DNA of 64,000 bases. Origin: Progne subis subis. Lineage: Eukaryota; Chordata; Aves; Passeriformes; Hirundinidae. The position numbers were made by a program, and so were the translations under genes. The notes below the pieces were generated by a model. It searched no databases. It was given only the letters and a program-made list of their open reading frames with translations, and had not been told where the DNA came from. This document shows positions 11,152-20,989 of this stretch, one piece after another. Every line of letters begins with the position of its first letter. The stretch's first letter is position 1. The stretch lies in the NCBI GenBank assembly GCA_022316685.1, contig JAKJHU010000063.1:1-64000 (forward strand), given 5' to 3'.

Positions 11152-12521
11152 ATACCTTGCCTGGACTATCAGAGAACCCATCTGCTGTAGGTCTTCTGAA
11201 GGTGGAAGAGCAACAAGTGCCAATTGCCACTTCAACAGTGCATCGCCGACAGTACAGAACAACTCGAGATGCTGTGATCCCCATCCACAAGATGATCCGT
11301 GAGCTGGAGACCCAAGGGGTGGTCAGCAAAACCCACTCACCCTTCAACAGCCCCATCTGGCCTGTGCGCAAGTCTGACGGAGAATGGAGATTGACTGTGG
11401 ACTACCGTGCCTTGAACGAAGTGACTCCACCATTGAGCGCTGCTGTGCCGGACATGCTGGAACTCCAGTACGAGCTGGAGTCCAAGGCAGCAAAATGGTA
11501 CGCCACAATTGACATTGCTAACGCATTTTTCTCCATTCCTCTGGCTGCAGAATGCAGGCCTCAGTTTGCTTTCACCTGGAGGGGCGTGCAGTACACCTGG
11601 AACCGACTGCCCCAGGGGTGGAAACACAGCCCCACCATCTGCCATGGACTGATCCAGGCTGCACTGGAAAAGGGTGAGGCTCCGGAACATCTACAGTACA
11701 TTGATGACATCATTGTGTGGGGGAACACGGCAATGGAAGTGTTTGAGAAAGGAGAGAAGATCATCCAGATTCTCCTGAAGGCTGGCTTTGCTATCAAGAA
11801 GAGCAAAGTTAAGGGACCTGCTCGAGAGATCCAGTTTCTAGGAATAAAGTGGCAAGATGGAAGGCGTCAGATTCCCACTGAAGTCATCAACAAAATCACA
11901 GCAATGTGTCCACCAACCAACAAAAAGGAAACACAAGCTTTCCTAGGCGCCATAGGTTTCTGGAGGATGCACATTCCTGAGTACAGCCAGATTGTGAGCC
12001 CTCTCTACCTGGTCACCCGCAAGAAGAACGATTTCCACTGGGGCCCTGAACAGCAACAAGCCTTTGCCCAGATCAAGCAGGAGATCGCTCATGCAGTAGC
12101 CCTTGGCCCAGTCAGGACGGGACCAGATGTGAAGAACGTGCTCTACTCAGCAGCCGGGAACAATGGCCTGTCCTGGAGCCTTTGGCAGAAGGTGCCTGGG
12201 GAGACTCGGGGCCGGCCACTGGGATTCTGGAGCCGAAGCTACAGAGGGTCCGAAGCCAACTACACTCCAACAGAGAAGGAAATCTTGGCCGCCTATGAAG
12301 GAATTCAAGCTGCCTCAGAAGTAGTAGGCACTGAAACACAACTCCTGCTGGCACCTCGACTACCAGTGCTGGGATGGATGTTCAAAGCAGAAGTCCCTCT
12401 ACCCACCATGCCACCAATGCCACATGGAGCAAATGGATTGCCCTCATCACTCAGGCGCCCGCATTGGAAACCCAAATCGCCCTGGGATTCTGGAAATAAT
12501 TACAAACTGGCCGGAAGGTGA
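11103..12521 (+). CDS. pol: ERVL reverse transcriptase region of pol, open
   Basis: An uninterrupted frame of 472 codons covering the reverse transcriptase fingers, palm and thumb and the connection region. Visible motifs in order: an N-terminal HRRQYRTTRDAVIP block, SPFNSPIWPVRKSDGEWRL, DYRALNEVTPPL, the WYATIDIANAFFSIPL palm Asp, the LPQGWKHSPTICH block, and the catalytic YIDD at 11697-11708. KETQAFLGAIGFWR and WGPEQQQAF of the thumb/connection follow. All catalytic Asp residues are present, so this domain alone looks intact. After about 12.41 kb the homologous reading continues in another phase, so the last 35 or so codons here are off-frame. Comparison with family members in the same genome would fix the start. 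Confidence 0.93.
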   Translation: MGIRDSSCRDRDVKQLNTLPGLSENPSAVGLLKVEEQQVPIATSTVHRRQYRTTRDAVIPIHKMIRELETQGVVSKTHSPFNSPIWPVRKSDGEWRLTVDYRALNEVTPPLSAAVPDMLELQYELESKAAKWYATIDIANAFFSIPLAAECRPQFAFTWRGVQYTWNRLPQGWKHSPTICHGLIQAALEKGEAPEHLQYIDDIIVWGNTAMEVFEKGEKIIQILLKAGFAIKKSKVKGPAREIQFLGIKWQDGRRQIPTEVINKITAMCPPTNKKETQAFLGAIGFWRMHIPEYSQIVSPLYLVTRKKNDFHWGPEQQQAFAQIKQEIAHAVALGPVRTGPDVKNVLYSAAGNNGLSWSLWQKVPGETRGRPLGFWSRSYRGSEANYTPTEKEILAAYEGIQAASEVVGTETQLLLAPRLPVLGWMFKAEVPLPTMPPMPHGANGLPSSLRRPHWKPKSPWDSGNNYKLAGR

Positions 12522-13241
12522 AAACTTTGGTCTCATGGATGAAGAGGAGCAGGAACAAGTGACACGTGCTGAAGAAGCTCCACCATACAACCAACTGCCA
12601 GCAGAAGAAAACTTGCTACGCTCTTTTCACTGACGGTTCCTGCCGCATCGTAGATGAAACGAAAGTGGAAAGCAGCCGTATGGAGCCCCACACGACAGGT
12701 TGCACAAGCCACTGAAGGAGAAGGTGGGTCAAGCCAACTTGCTGAACTCAAAGCTGTTCAACTGGCCCTGGACATTGCTGAAAGAGAGAAGTGGCCAAAG
12801 CTCTACCTCTACACTGATTCGTGGATGGTAGCAATGCTCTGTGGGGATGGCTGGAGAAGTGGAAAAAGGCCAATTGGCAGCGGGGGAAAGCCAATCTGGG
12901 CTGATGAGTGGAAGGACATTGCCACTCGTGGAGAGAAGCTACCTGTCAAAGTCCGTCATGTAGATGCCCATGTCCCCAAGAGTCGGGCTAATGAGGAGCA
13001 CCGAAACAACGAGCAGGTAGATCAAGCTGCAAAGATAGAGGTGTCAAAGATAGACTTAGATTGGCAACACAAGGGAGAGTTGTTCCTAGCTCGATGGGCC
13101 CATGATGCCTCAGGTCACCAGGGCAGAGATGCCACCTATAAGTGGGCACGAGACCGAGGGGTGGATCTAACCATGGACAGTATTTCTCAGGTTATCCATG
13201 ACTGTGAGACGTGTGCTGCCATCAACAGGCCAAGCGGGTGA
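12410..13241 (+). pseudogene. pol: ERVL RNase H and integrase N-terminus, frameshifted
   Basis: Homologous reading proceeds through several phases: about 12,415-12,620 (connection), about 12,620-12,645 with the RNase H motif FTDGS at 12626-12640, then 12,654-13,241 with KWKAAVWSP, LYTDSWMVA and VRHVDAHVP (RNase H), and the integrase zinc-binding ligands His 13101, His 13116, Cys 13203 and Cys 13212 (H-x4-H, C-x2-C). At least three frame breaks lie in this segment (near 12.41, 12.62 and 12.65 kb) and another near 13.22 kb. It cannot be translated as one protein. Confidence 0.88.
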
Positions 13242-13925
13242 AGCCCCTATGGTATGGTGGGCGATGGTCCAAGTATAAGTATGGGGAAGCCTGGCAGATT
13301 GACTACATCACCCTTCCCCAAACCCGCCAAGGCAAGCGCTATGTGCTGACCATGGTGGAAGCCACCACTGGATGGCTGGAGACCTACCCTGTGCCTCACG
13401 CTACTGCCCAGAACACCATCCTGGGCCTTGAAAAGCAAGTTCTTTGGAGCATGGTACCCCTGAGAGGATTGAGTCAGACAATGGAACTCATTTCAAGAAC
13501 AGCCTCATCAACAACTGGGCTAGGGAACATGGCATTGAGTGGGTGTACCATATCCCCTATCATGCACCAGCTTCAGGGAAGGTAGAAAGATACAATGGAC
13601 TGCTAAAAACACCCTGAAAGCACTGGGTGGGGGATCATTCAAAAATTGGGAGCAGCATCTAGCAAAGGCCACCTGGTTAGTTAACACCCGAGGTTCCACC
13701 AACCGAGCAGGCCCTGCCCAATCTGAGCCCCTACATATAGTAGATGGAGAGAAAGTCCCAGTAGTACATGTAAGAGGTTTGTTAGGGAAGACAGTTTGGA
13801 TCAATCTGCTTCAAGTACAGAGGATCCCATCCGTGGGATTGTCTTTGCTCAGGGGCCAGGCTGCACATGGTGGGTAATGCAGAAAGATGGAACCACACGA
13901 TGTGTACCCCAGGGAGATTTGATTG
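13211..13925 (+). pseudogene. pol: ERVL integrase core and C-terminus, frameshifted
   Basis: Integrase joins viral DNA to host DNA. The three catalytic acidic residues are identifiable though in two phases: Asp 13301 (WQIDYITL), Asp 13477 (ESDNG) and Glu 13585 (SGKVERYNG). The last two are 35 residues apart, the classic D-35-E spacing. Breaks lie near 13.45, 13.61 and 13.81 kb. The homology fades at about 13.92 kb, after which only about 150 bases of untranslated sequence remain before the polypurine tract. Confidence 0.88.
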
Positions 13926-14066
13926 TTGGGTGAGAACCGTGTGTAATTATCATTGTGTGCTGAATAGTACTGCCACTGTATGTAGCTGTATATTGCATAT
14001 GTTTTTATATAGATGTATGTGTGTGTAGAGCTAGAGTATATATTAGTTTTAGTAAATTGACAATAT

Positions 14067-14083
14067 GGGGATAAGGGGTGGAA
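14067..14083 (+). other. Polypurine tract of the provirus
   Basis: GGGGATAAGGGGTGGAA lies directly before the TG of the 3' LTR. This is the expected place for plus-strand DNA priming. Confidence 0.85.
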
Positions 14084-14732
14084 TGTCCTAGGGTAACTTT
14101 ATGATGCTCGTATCCCCAATCGTCTGTTCTTTGTGCTGTATATTGAGTCCTGTGCCTTTAAGACTGGTTCTAAGAGCAAGGAGAAGCGCGGAGTTTGTTT
14201 TGAGAAAACTGCCTGACTCCTCCACATTCTCTGCGGACGGTGGTGTTCAGCGGAGGCTTGGAGAGACTGCAGGACAGAGATCTTTTTGCTTTTAGTTAGT
14301 TTCAGCTAGCTAGGGCAGAGAAGTTCCCTGGACTGTTTTTTTTTCCTTTTTCTTGGAACTGTTTAAACCTGCTCTGGACTGAAAACCCAGGGGAGCACTG
14401 GGGGCTGCACCTGCGGCCCACCGGGGCCTGGAGCTCGGCATTTTCCAGCAGCGCCGGAGGGACTGGGACTGATGAGAGACTGAGAGAGAGCCGAGCTACA
14501 CCCACGCAAGGACTTTCTCAATTTGCCATCTCACTTCAGAAGAGAGTTTTATTGTTTCATATTATTCATTCTTTATACTTGTATGCACTTTATTTGTTTA
14601 GTAAAATAGTTTTTTCCACTTTCCTCCAAAAGGTTTTTTTTCGGACTAGTTAGAGGGAGAGCCACTTGGGTTTGCTTCCCAGACGGATCCTATACAGGGG
14701 TTTTCCCCCTAATTTGTCTCCAAACCAGGACA
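14084..14732 (+). repeat. 3' LTR of the ERVL provirus
   Basis: 649 bp, TGTCCTAGGGT to CCAGGACA, colinear with the 5' LTR. Differences include a four-base deletion near 14130, a rearranged short stretch near 14230, a GC insertion near 14452 and scattered transitions. Confidence 0.95.
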
Positions 14733-14737
14733 GTTAC
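14733..14737. repeat. Target-site duplication GTTAC, right copy
   Basis: Matches 8173-8177 exactly. Confidence 0.93.
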
Positions 14738-17700
14738 CCAGAATAATTTCAGAGTTTCCATCCTCTCTGCACACATGCATCTCCTGCCTGCAACATCAGA
14801 GGCTCAGTCACTCCCACAGCTGCCTTGGTCAGGGGAGAGCAATGGAATACACAATGAGAGAGAAATCTCCTATGAAATCCCCCTGTCCTACTTTTCCCCT
14901 TGGAATCTGCTGCAGCCAGCACAAAACACTGCAGCAACAGGTAGATTAGTGGTTGAGTGAGCTGGAATGGGAATCCCATCATGTAGACAGGATGAGACAA
15001 AAGCACATTGTTCCTCTTCCTCCCAGGAAAAGGCACAAATTCAAGTTTACTCACTTCTGCACTTTGCAGTTTCGTGACTGGCCAAACCTAGAGAGCAGCA
15101 GTGAAACAGCAAAGCCATAGCCACTGAGGCACCAAGTGCCTGAAACACAAAGTGTATTTTTCTCTCTGTAAATGCACATTCCAAAGTTCACCTGTGCTGT
15201 TTTCTTAACTACAGCCCCCTCTGATGGAGTACTGCTGTTTCTAGAAACATAAGGAATATTCTTGGAAGCAGGACAGGAAGTCATACCTGCACATTTCGGT
15301 TCTGAATCCAGGGCTGGGGCTTTATTTTAAAAATGATCTGACCAAACTGCAGAGGTTGTTCCTAAGAATTTACAGGTAAGGTGGAAGCTTTCCTTTACAG
15401 AGGTAAATCTGTACATTTGTCTGGTTTTTGGAAGAGAAAGACCACCAGCAAATCAGGACACAGTGCCACTAGCACCACGGAGAGGTGCACACAACCACAT
15501 TCAGCCACTGCTGCCCAGCTGAATCCTTGGTACATTTGTATTCTGCAATTGAATTGTATTGCCCACCACTCCATTTATGAGGTTTCATAAAGAACCTAGG
15601 AATGAAACTTCTACTTTTAGGACAATCCAGAATGTTTTTCACCTTGTTTTTGTCTCTAGTTGAAATGTCACTGGTATCCTCAATCATATTTTATATATGA
15701 ACACTTAAAAACCTTTGCCGAAAGGACATATGAGACTTGTCTTTTGTCCTTTCAGACTATACTTCATATATTTTCACATAAAAAAAAGTATTGGAACAAG
15801 ATTTAAAACTGTTATACATTTTATTGAACTCTACCTCCAGAGGGAGAAGAAAAGCATGTTAACATTTAACCTGGTGGGTTTGTCTTTCTCCCTTTCCTCC
15901 ACTGTTTGCTGAAGAACTTGTAACAGTTGAAAGGTAGAAATGTCAGGCAGAAATCTGTGATCTGCCTCGAAATTAAGTCATGTATTGCCACAATACAACA
16001 GAGGCTTTGTCCTCTCTGGGATTCTCAGTCTCAGTAAAGAATAATCAAATGGGGTAAGAATATTCCCAGATGAGGAGAAGGTGGAGAACAAGGGCCCTGA
16101 GAGCATTTCCCATCAGCTTGACAAGCTCATGGTGGGGTTGCCTTCTACAATCACAACCTTGTCCTTTGGTTTACTCTGGAACTCCAGGACGATCTGGTGC
16201 CTGTCTCGGGCAGGGACACCAGATCCAGCCCCTGCAGCAGCAGCTGCAAATGCTGAAAGGACTCAGCATTAAATCATTCATTTACTGCTGGGTGCTGCAG
16301 GAACTGAGGCACCAAGCAAAGCTCCCCCAGGATGCAACCCATCCTCCCTCCCATGTGTTTGGGGGCTGGCATCTGCTGTCTGCAAGCAGAGACACTGCAG
16401 GGTCTGTCTCAGACCAGGCACAAAGACAGCAGCCCCGGGAGAAACTGCATCCTGGAGCTTCCCCTGCACCGCAGCTCAGGAAGTGCTGAAATTCAGATGT
16501 CTTCACGATGACCAAGTCAGCACTGTGAGGGCCAGAGCATGCCAAATGCAATCCAAGATGGTTTTCCCAGGCCAGCAGAGACTCTGCACAGCGAAAACAA
16601 GCTCAGAAGGCCAAGGTGGAGAGTTTCAAGCAGGTGAAGAGAGGTCTAGTGAGACTAAGATGAAAATTCTTCAGCAGCTGAGATGGATGGATGGGCTGCT
16701 CCTTGTGGTACCCAGTATCAGGCACATTCCTTATTCTCAATGTATTTCTTATGTTTGAAGTTGCAAATCTGGTCCTCAAATTCAACAAAGCCTTTAAGCA
16801 CCTGCCTTTTTGTAATGATTTCAGTGGGGCCTTAGAGCAGCGTGTTTGAATTTGTCATCCAACACTTGTACATGCAGCTTTCAGACCACTCACCTCAACA
16901 TCACCACGGGGCACACTCCATGTTTATACCACTCCCTAAAATACTGTCTGTGGAAGCCCTGGTGTTCCTGCACAGTTCATTCCTCAATCTGGAAGCCTTT
17001 TTCTTCCAATGACTACAATTAGCCAGGTTTGTTACCAAGATCAGCATCTTGGGAGCTGCTGTGCTCTCCCATCAGAGGGGAGAAGGGAGGCTGGGTTTCA
17101 CCTGGAATGCCTGGCTGCCAGCGAGTGCCCATCAGTAACACCCAAAGCCTCCACAGCCTTGCTGTTTGATTTATGAGGGATCGTGATGGTGAAATGCCAG
17201 ACCACCAGGGATGGTTTGTTAGTTTGGGCTGGGCAGAATTTTGTACCAGTTACGCCTGTACAAGGGCGTGTGCCAAGAATTGCTATTTTGCTGATTTTCC
17301 TTAAAGGCTGTACAGAAATACTTTGGTATGGAAAGAGTAAGATCCTTTCATGCAATTCTTCAAAGTAAATTAATAACAAAAGCAACAGTATTTCCTCCTT
17401 TTTTTGTAAACATTGGATTTTCTCCTAAAATTTAGCTGTAATACTGTTTAGGAAAACAAAGCAATGAAACCGGACTGCTTTAAGAGCAGTTGTAGAATTT
17501 GTTTTTTCTTTACAGCATTCTGACGTATTCAAATCTATCATTAGACTCTTTATAAAGCCACACAGAGAGCAAAGTTTCAGTTTAACTGGGGAGAGGGGGA
17601 GGAGTCCCAAATTCAAGGAAGGCCCCAAGATCTTTCCCTGTGTCCCAGGGGGAGCAGGGAACAGAGCAGGAATTTTCTTTTCACTTCACACCCCCCAGCC

Positions 17701-18761
17701 ATGGCTACTTTAAACCAGACAAGCACCTCCTTGCTCTAAACCCGAGCTAGCGGGGCAACCTCTCAGCCCCAGGAGAATAGATGTACAGGGCAGGGAAGAT
17801 TCATATTCTTGGAGGTTTTCCTTAGTCTGCAGGAAGCCAGCACAAAGGCACTAATAACCTCTTCAAGCAGAGAACATTTCTTGTGGGGATAACAGCTCAA
17901 GGATAGAAAGAGAGAGCTTTTATACTAAAAGAACATTATCTTTCTTGTATGAAAACTAACTGGTCTGGGCTCTTTAAGTGCAGAACTAAGCTACCTTAGT
18001 TTTACCTCTACATTTGCACCTGCATAAGGACAATTTTGAGATGTCAACAAAATATTTTTTAAGAAGTCTCTCTTATGCCTCCTCATTTGCTTGTTTCATA
18101 ACACAGGAATAGGAATGAAAGGCCTTCCCTACAGTTCAGGCAGCTTGCCAATACCTATTTTATAGCAATAAAATATGTACAAATTAAGGAATCTCATGTG
18201 GAAAATTCATTCAACAGCCTCAAAAGCCAAGTGAATGGTAATTACTTCAAACACAATGTGGTGGCAATCAGGCAAGATTGGATCATGTTTTTAAATGTAT
18301 GCCTACATTTTTAAGAATCAAGATAATTATGAATTCTGAAAATAACTCAGACAATGCAACAGCAAATACAGTGTTTGTGGAGTAAGAGAGATCTTTAAGG
18401 AACAGAGAAGTTAATTCCTACACCTGCATAGGAATAATCAAGGGCAAATATGGCCTGATATTTTATTTCCTTATTCCTAGACATCATTTTATACTTTTGG
18501 ATGGCTCACGGGTACCTTGAGGTATGGAGCAAGTGGAAGCATATAAAATAAAATACGAGTAAAAGGATTTATCCTGCTTACTAAAAACAGTGACATTTCT
18601 TTCTAGTTCACATTCATATACTGCAGTATAAAAGTACATTTGCCTTCTTAGTTCTCTGTGTGTTTTCTTCAATCTGGAAAAAATCTCAGTGCTCATCGCT
18701 TACGCAATGGCAGCTGAACAAACACAGTGGGTTCATTTCCCACAGGTAAAGCTGAAGAGAA
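14738..18761. other. Gene-free stretch
   Basis: AT-rich host DNA resuming after the provirus. Open frames are short and show no motif or splice context. I see no gene, RNA gene or datable repeat. Confidence 0.55.
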
Positions 18762-18850
18762 CTTCTGGGATAATTAACCACCAGAACGGCACACCTCAGG
18801 GTATGGCTGAAACTCCATCTGTGAAGTCCTCAGGTCTGTACATTTTGCTA
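18762..18850 (+). mobile_element. Possible ancient CR1-like fragment
   Basis: The run 'ataattaaccaccagaac' followed some 30 bases later by 'actccatctgtgaagtcctc' resembles a 3' region shared by old CR1 elements of birds and turtles. Very decayed; a profile search would decide. Confidence 0.35.
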
Positions 18851-19309
18851 CAAACATGCCAAACCACAACCAGCTGTGAGGGGCTAGAAAACCTCTTGTA
18901 TAATGCTGAGTGTCAAACTGGTTGACAACAATCATTTTATAGGTGAGCATGAAATCAAACACAGTAAGTACCTGGGGAGAAAGAGTGGAAGAGGAAGTTT
19001 TCAAAGGACAGCTTGGCATCTGTCTCCCTTGGAAAACAAATTATGCCTGAGACTATGAAAAATCTCTCCACAGATATCCAGCACACTGGAGCCAACTATG
19101 TATTCATTACATGCTCAAGGATTCAAGCTGTTTTGCTGTGGATTATATCAGAACATTTACACGTTTCCCTTACTTGGATTTGTTTTGCCCAAAGACATGC
19201 TCAAGGACTGAAGAGAGAATCTGCCACAGTAGAAGCCTATGACATAAGAAAGGCACCAAAAAGTCAATAAAGGAAGAAAAAAGTTCATTTCATTCTAGAA
19301 GAGCCTGGG

Positions 19310-19480
19310 GACACTGGTGACATTTTCGACAGAACAACTCAAATTTTGGAACTCATTGCCACAAGACGCTGTGGGTGTAAAATAAAAACTCAAAGAGGTA
19401 TTGGACACACATCACAGAGAATAAATCCCTAAAAACCTAACAGTTCTAACATAGCTTCTGGCTCAGGAGAGCTGTGCTCC
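19310..19480 (+). mobile_element. Possible ancient CR1 fragment
   Basis: 'ttggaactcattgccacaag' followed by 'acgctgtgggtgtaaaa', 'tattggacacacatcacaga' and 'cttctggctcaggaga' follows the word order of an old CR1 3' segment, with many substitutions. Orientation is from that order. Confidence 0.45.
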
Positions 19481-20344
19481 TCCTGGCTCAGAGCTATAAG
19501 CACTTTTCCGGGGAGAGTTCCCTCAGTTCCAGCCCCTTTTCCTGCAGCGTCATCCCTGCAGGTCACATCACTGCTAAGGTAACTCCACTCAAGTCAGGGC
19601 ACCCCAGGGAGGGATTCATCCCAGGAAATCATTTCCATCTACAAGAACTCTAAGCCAACACTTAATTATTCCAGCTGTTGTGCACTGTAATTCAATTCCA
19701 GTGGATACAACCTATAGTGCAGAGATTACATGAATCGAGCTCAGCCAGAAGAGCAGCAGAGTCTCTATAAACTACTTGTTAAGGAAAAAAAATAATTTCC
19801 CCCTCCTAATTATCATTTTAAAATAGCAAAATATCTAGAGAGATTATCCTCTCTCTCCCCAAGTAAGATGAAGTAGGAAAAGGTCTTTAAATATAACCAC
19901 CAGCAGAAATTCCATACATTCTGTTAGCTCCTGCTTTTATCAAAAATTGAACTCTACTGTATAAAAAGCTTAAATAAGGCATGTGCCTGCATTTTCCTGA
20001 CATGATTTGGTTTCACCAAAAATCAGGAAGACTCAAGAAAACCAACTTTGGATTGCCTAAAACTATTGAAAATACACTTTCTTAAAAATCCGCTAAATAA
20101 AACCGATTTCAGAGTCAGTAGCTCAGCCATCAGCACTGGAGTTCCAGAGTGCATTTCCCATGTGCCCCACACACAGCCAGGGAGAGCAGCCAGCAGAAGC
20201 TGTTGTGACTCCCCCAGCCTGCTGTTGGGGAGGTCACAACACACAGACACAGCTACAGACCAATGGCTCAAGAGAATAAACTTTCCACTGTCACTTCAGG
20301 ATCTCTTTTTAAAAACCACAGTTTTTAAGACACATTTAAATCAT
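19481..20344. other. Gene-free stretch
   Basis: No gene or repeat recognised. It ends at the target duplication of the solo LTR. Confidence 0.55.
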
Positions 20345-20989
20345 GGATGTTGTTGCAGCAGCCCTCTTATTAGAGGGTAAAAAATGAGCCGAGGCACAGA
20401 CTTGTTAATCACAGCATAAAAAGGGTCCTGGTTGAGTCTTCTTTATGGCTTCATCATCTTAACTCCAACTGCTCACTGACTCTGGCTGCAGCAAGCTCCT
20501 ACTGCAGGTTTCCCTTGCAGCTTCTGACTGATGCTTATTTCCTGCTGAACTGTGACTGCAGGGGTTAGTGTGCAGACTCTGACTGCAGGCTTTTACCTGG
20601 CTAGACTGTGACTGCAGGCATTTACCCTGCTAAACAGTGACTGCAGGGGTTAGTGTGCAGACTCTGACTGCAGGCTTTTACCTGGCTAGACTTTGACTGC
20701 AGGTTCCAACAACAAGCTCTGACTGCAGACACTGACTGACTTCACAGCTGTGATTCTCTCTCTCCAGGATCCTGCTTCATGATTTTCTCCCTGATGCTCA
20801 TCAAGGTTCCTCCTCCATGATGATCCTCCCCTTACCAGCTCACTCCCTCTTTTATCTCACTCACCCTTATTGGATAAATCTGTGATTATCAGGGATGATG
20901 CTGTATTGGTTAATTAACTGTAAGTAATAAGTAACAGCTGTTACTTATCAGGGGGGAGGTCACCTGTATTCCCTCCTCCTACAGGATGT
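20345..20989 (-). mobile_element. Solo LTR with 6-bp target duplication
   Basis: GGATGT at 20345-20350 and again at 20984-20989 flank a 633-bp body that starts TGTTGCAG and ends CTCCTACA (20351-20983). TG...CA ends plus a 6-bp duplication are typical of ERVK-class LTRs. Read on the - strand, a CCAAT-like 'atccaataagg' is followed about 20 bases later by a TATA-like 'gagataaaagag', so - is the likelier orientation; a second TATA-like 'cataaaaagg' at 20415 on + keeps this open. No internal viral sequence is present, so it is a solo LTR formed by LTR-LTR recombination. It contains an 85-bp internal duplication. Confidence 0.85.
20553..20707. repeat. 85-bp tandem duplication inside the solo LTR
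   Basis: The unit starting 'tgactgcaggggttagtgtg' at 20553 recurs at 20638 (period 85). Each unit also contains shorter 'ctgactgcagg' words, and more of these lie on both sides (20460-20740), so it is a nested repeat. Confidence 0.88.

Larger units (their letters stand above)
8178..14732 (+). mobile_element. ERVL-type endogenous retrovirus, full length, env-less, decayed
   Basis: A complete provirus by structure: 5' LTR, primer binding site, leader, gag, protease, reverse transcriptase, RNase H, integrase, polypurine tract, 3' LTR, and matching 5-bp GTTAC duplications outside. The integrase homology runs to about 13.9 kb and the 3' LTR starts at 14084, so there is no room for env. By eye the LTRs differ at roughly 25-30 substitutions plus several small indels over about 650 bp (around 4%), so it is neither new nor ancient. 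Gag has one frame break, the protease-pol boundary needs a -1 change, and the RNase H/integrase part carries at least six frame breaks, so this copy cannot make a working polyprotein. The pol type, the lack of env and the 5-bp duplication all point to class III (ERVL, spuma-like). Confidence 0.95.

Noticed and set aside
13925..14066. A short env or accessory gene before the 3' LTR
   Set aside because: About 140 bases with stops in all phases and no surface or membrane motif.
16070..16489. 139-codon + strand frame
   Set aside because: Low-information composition, overlapping frames on both strands, no exon borders.
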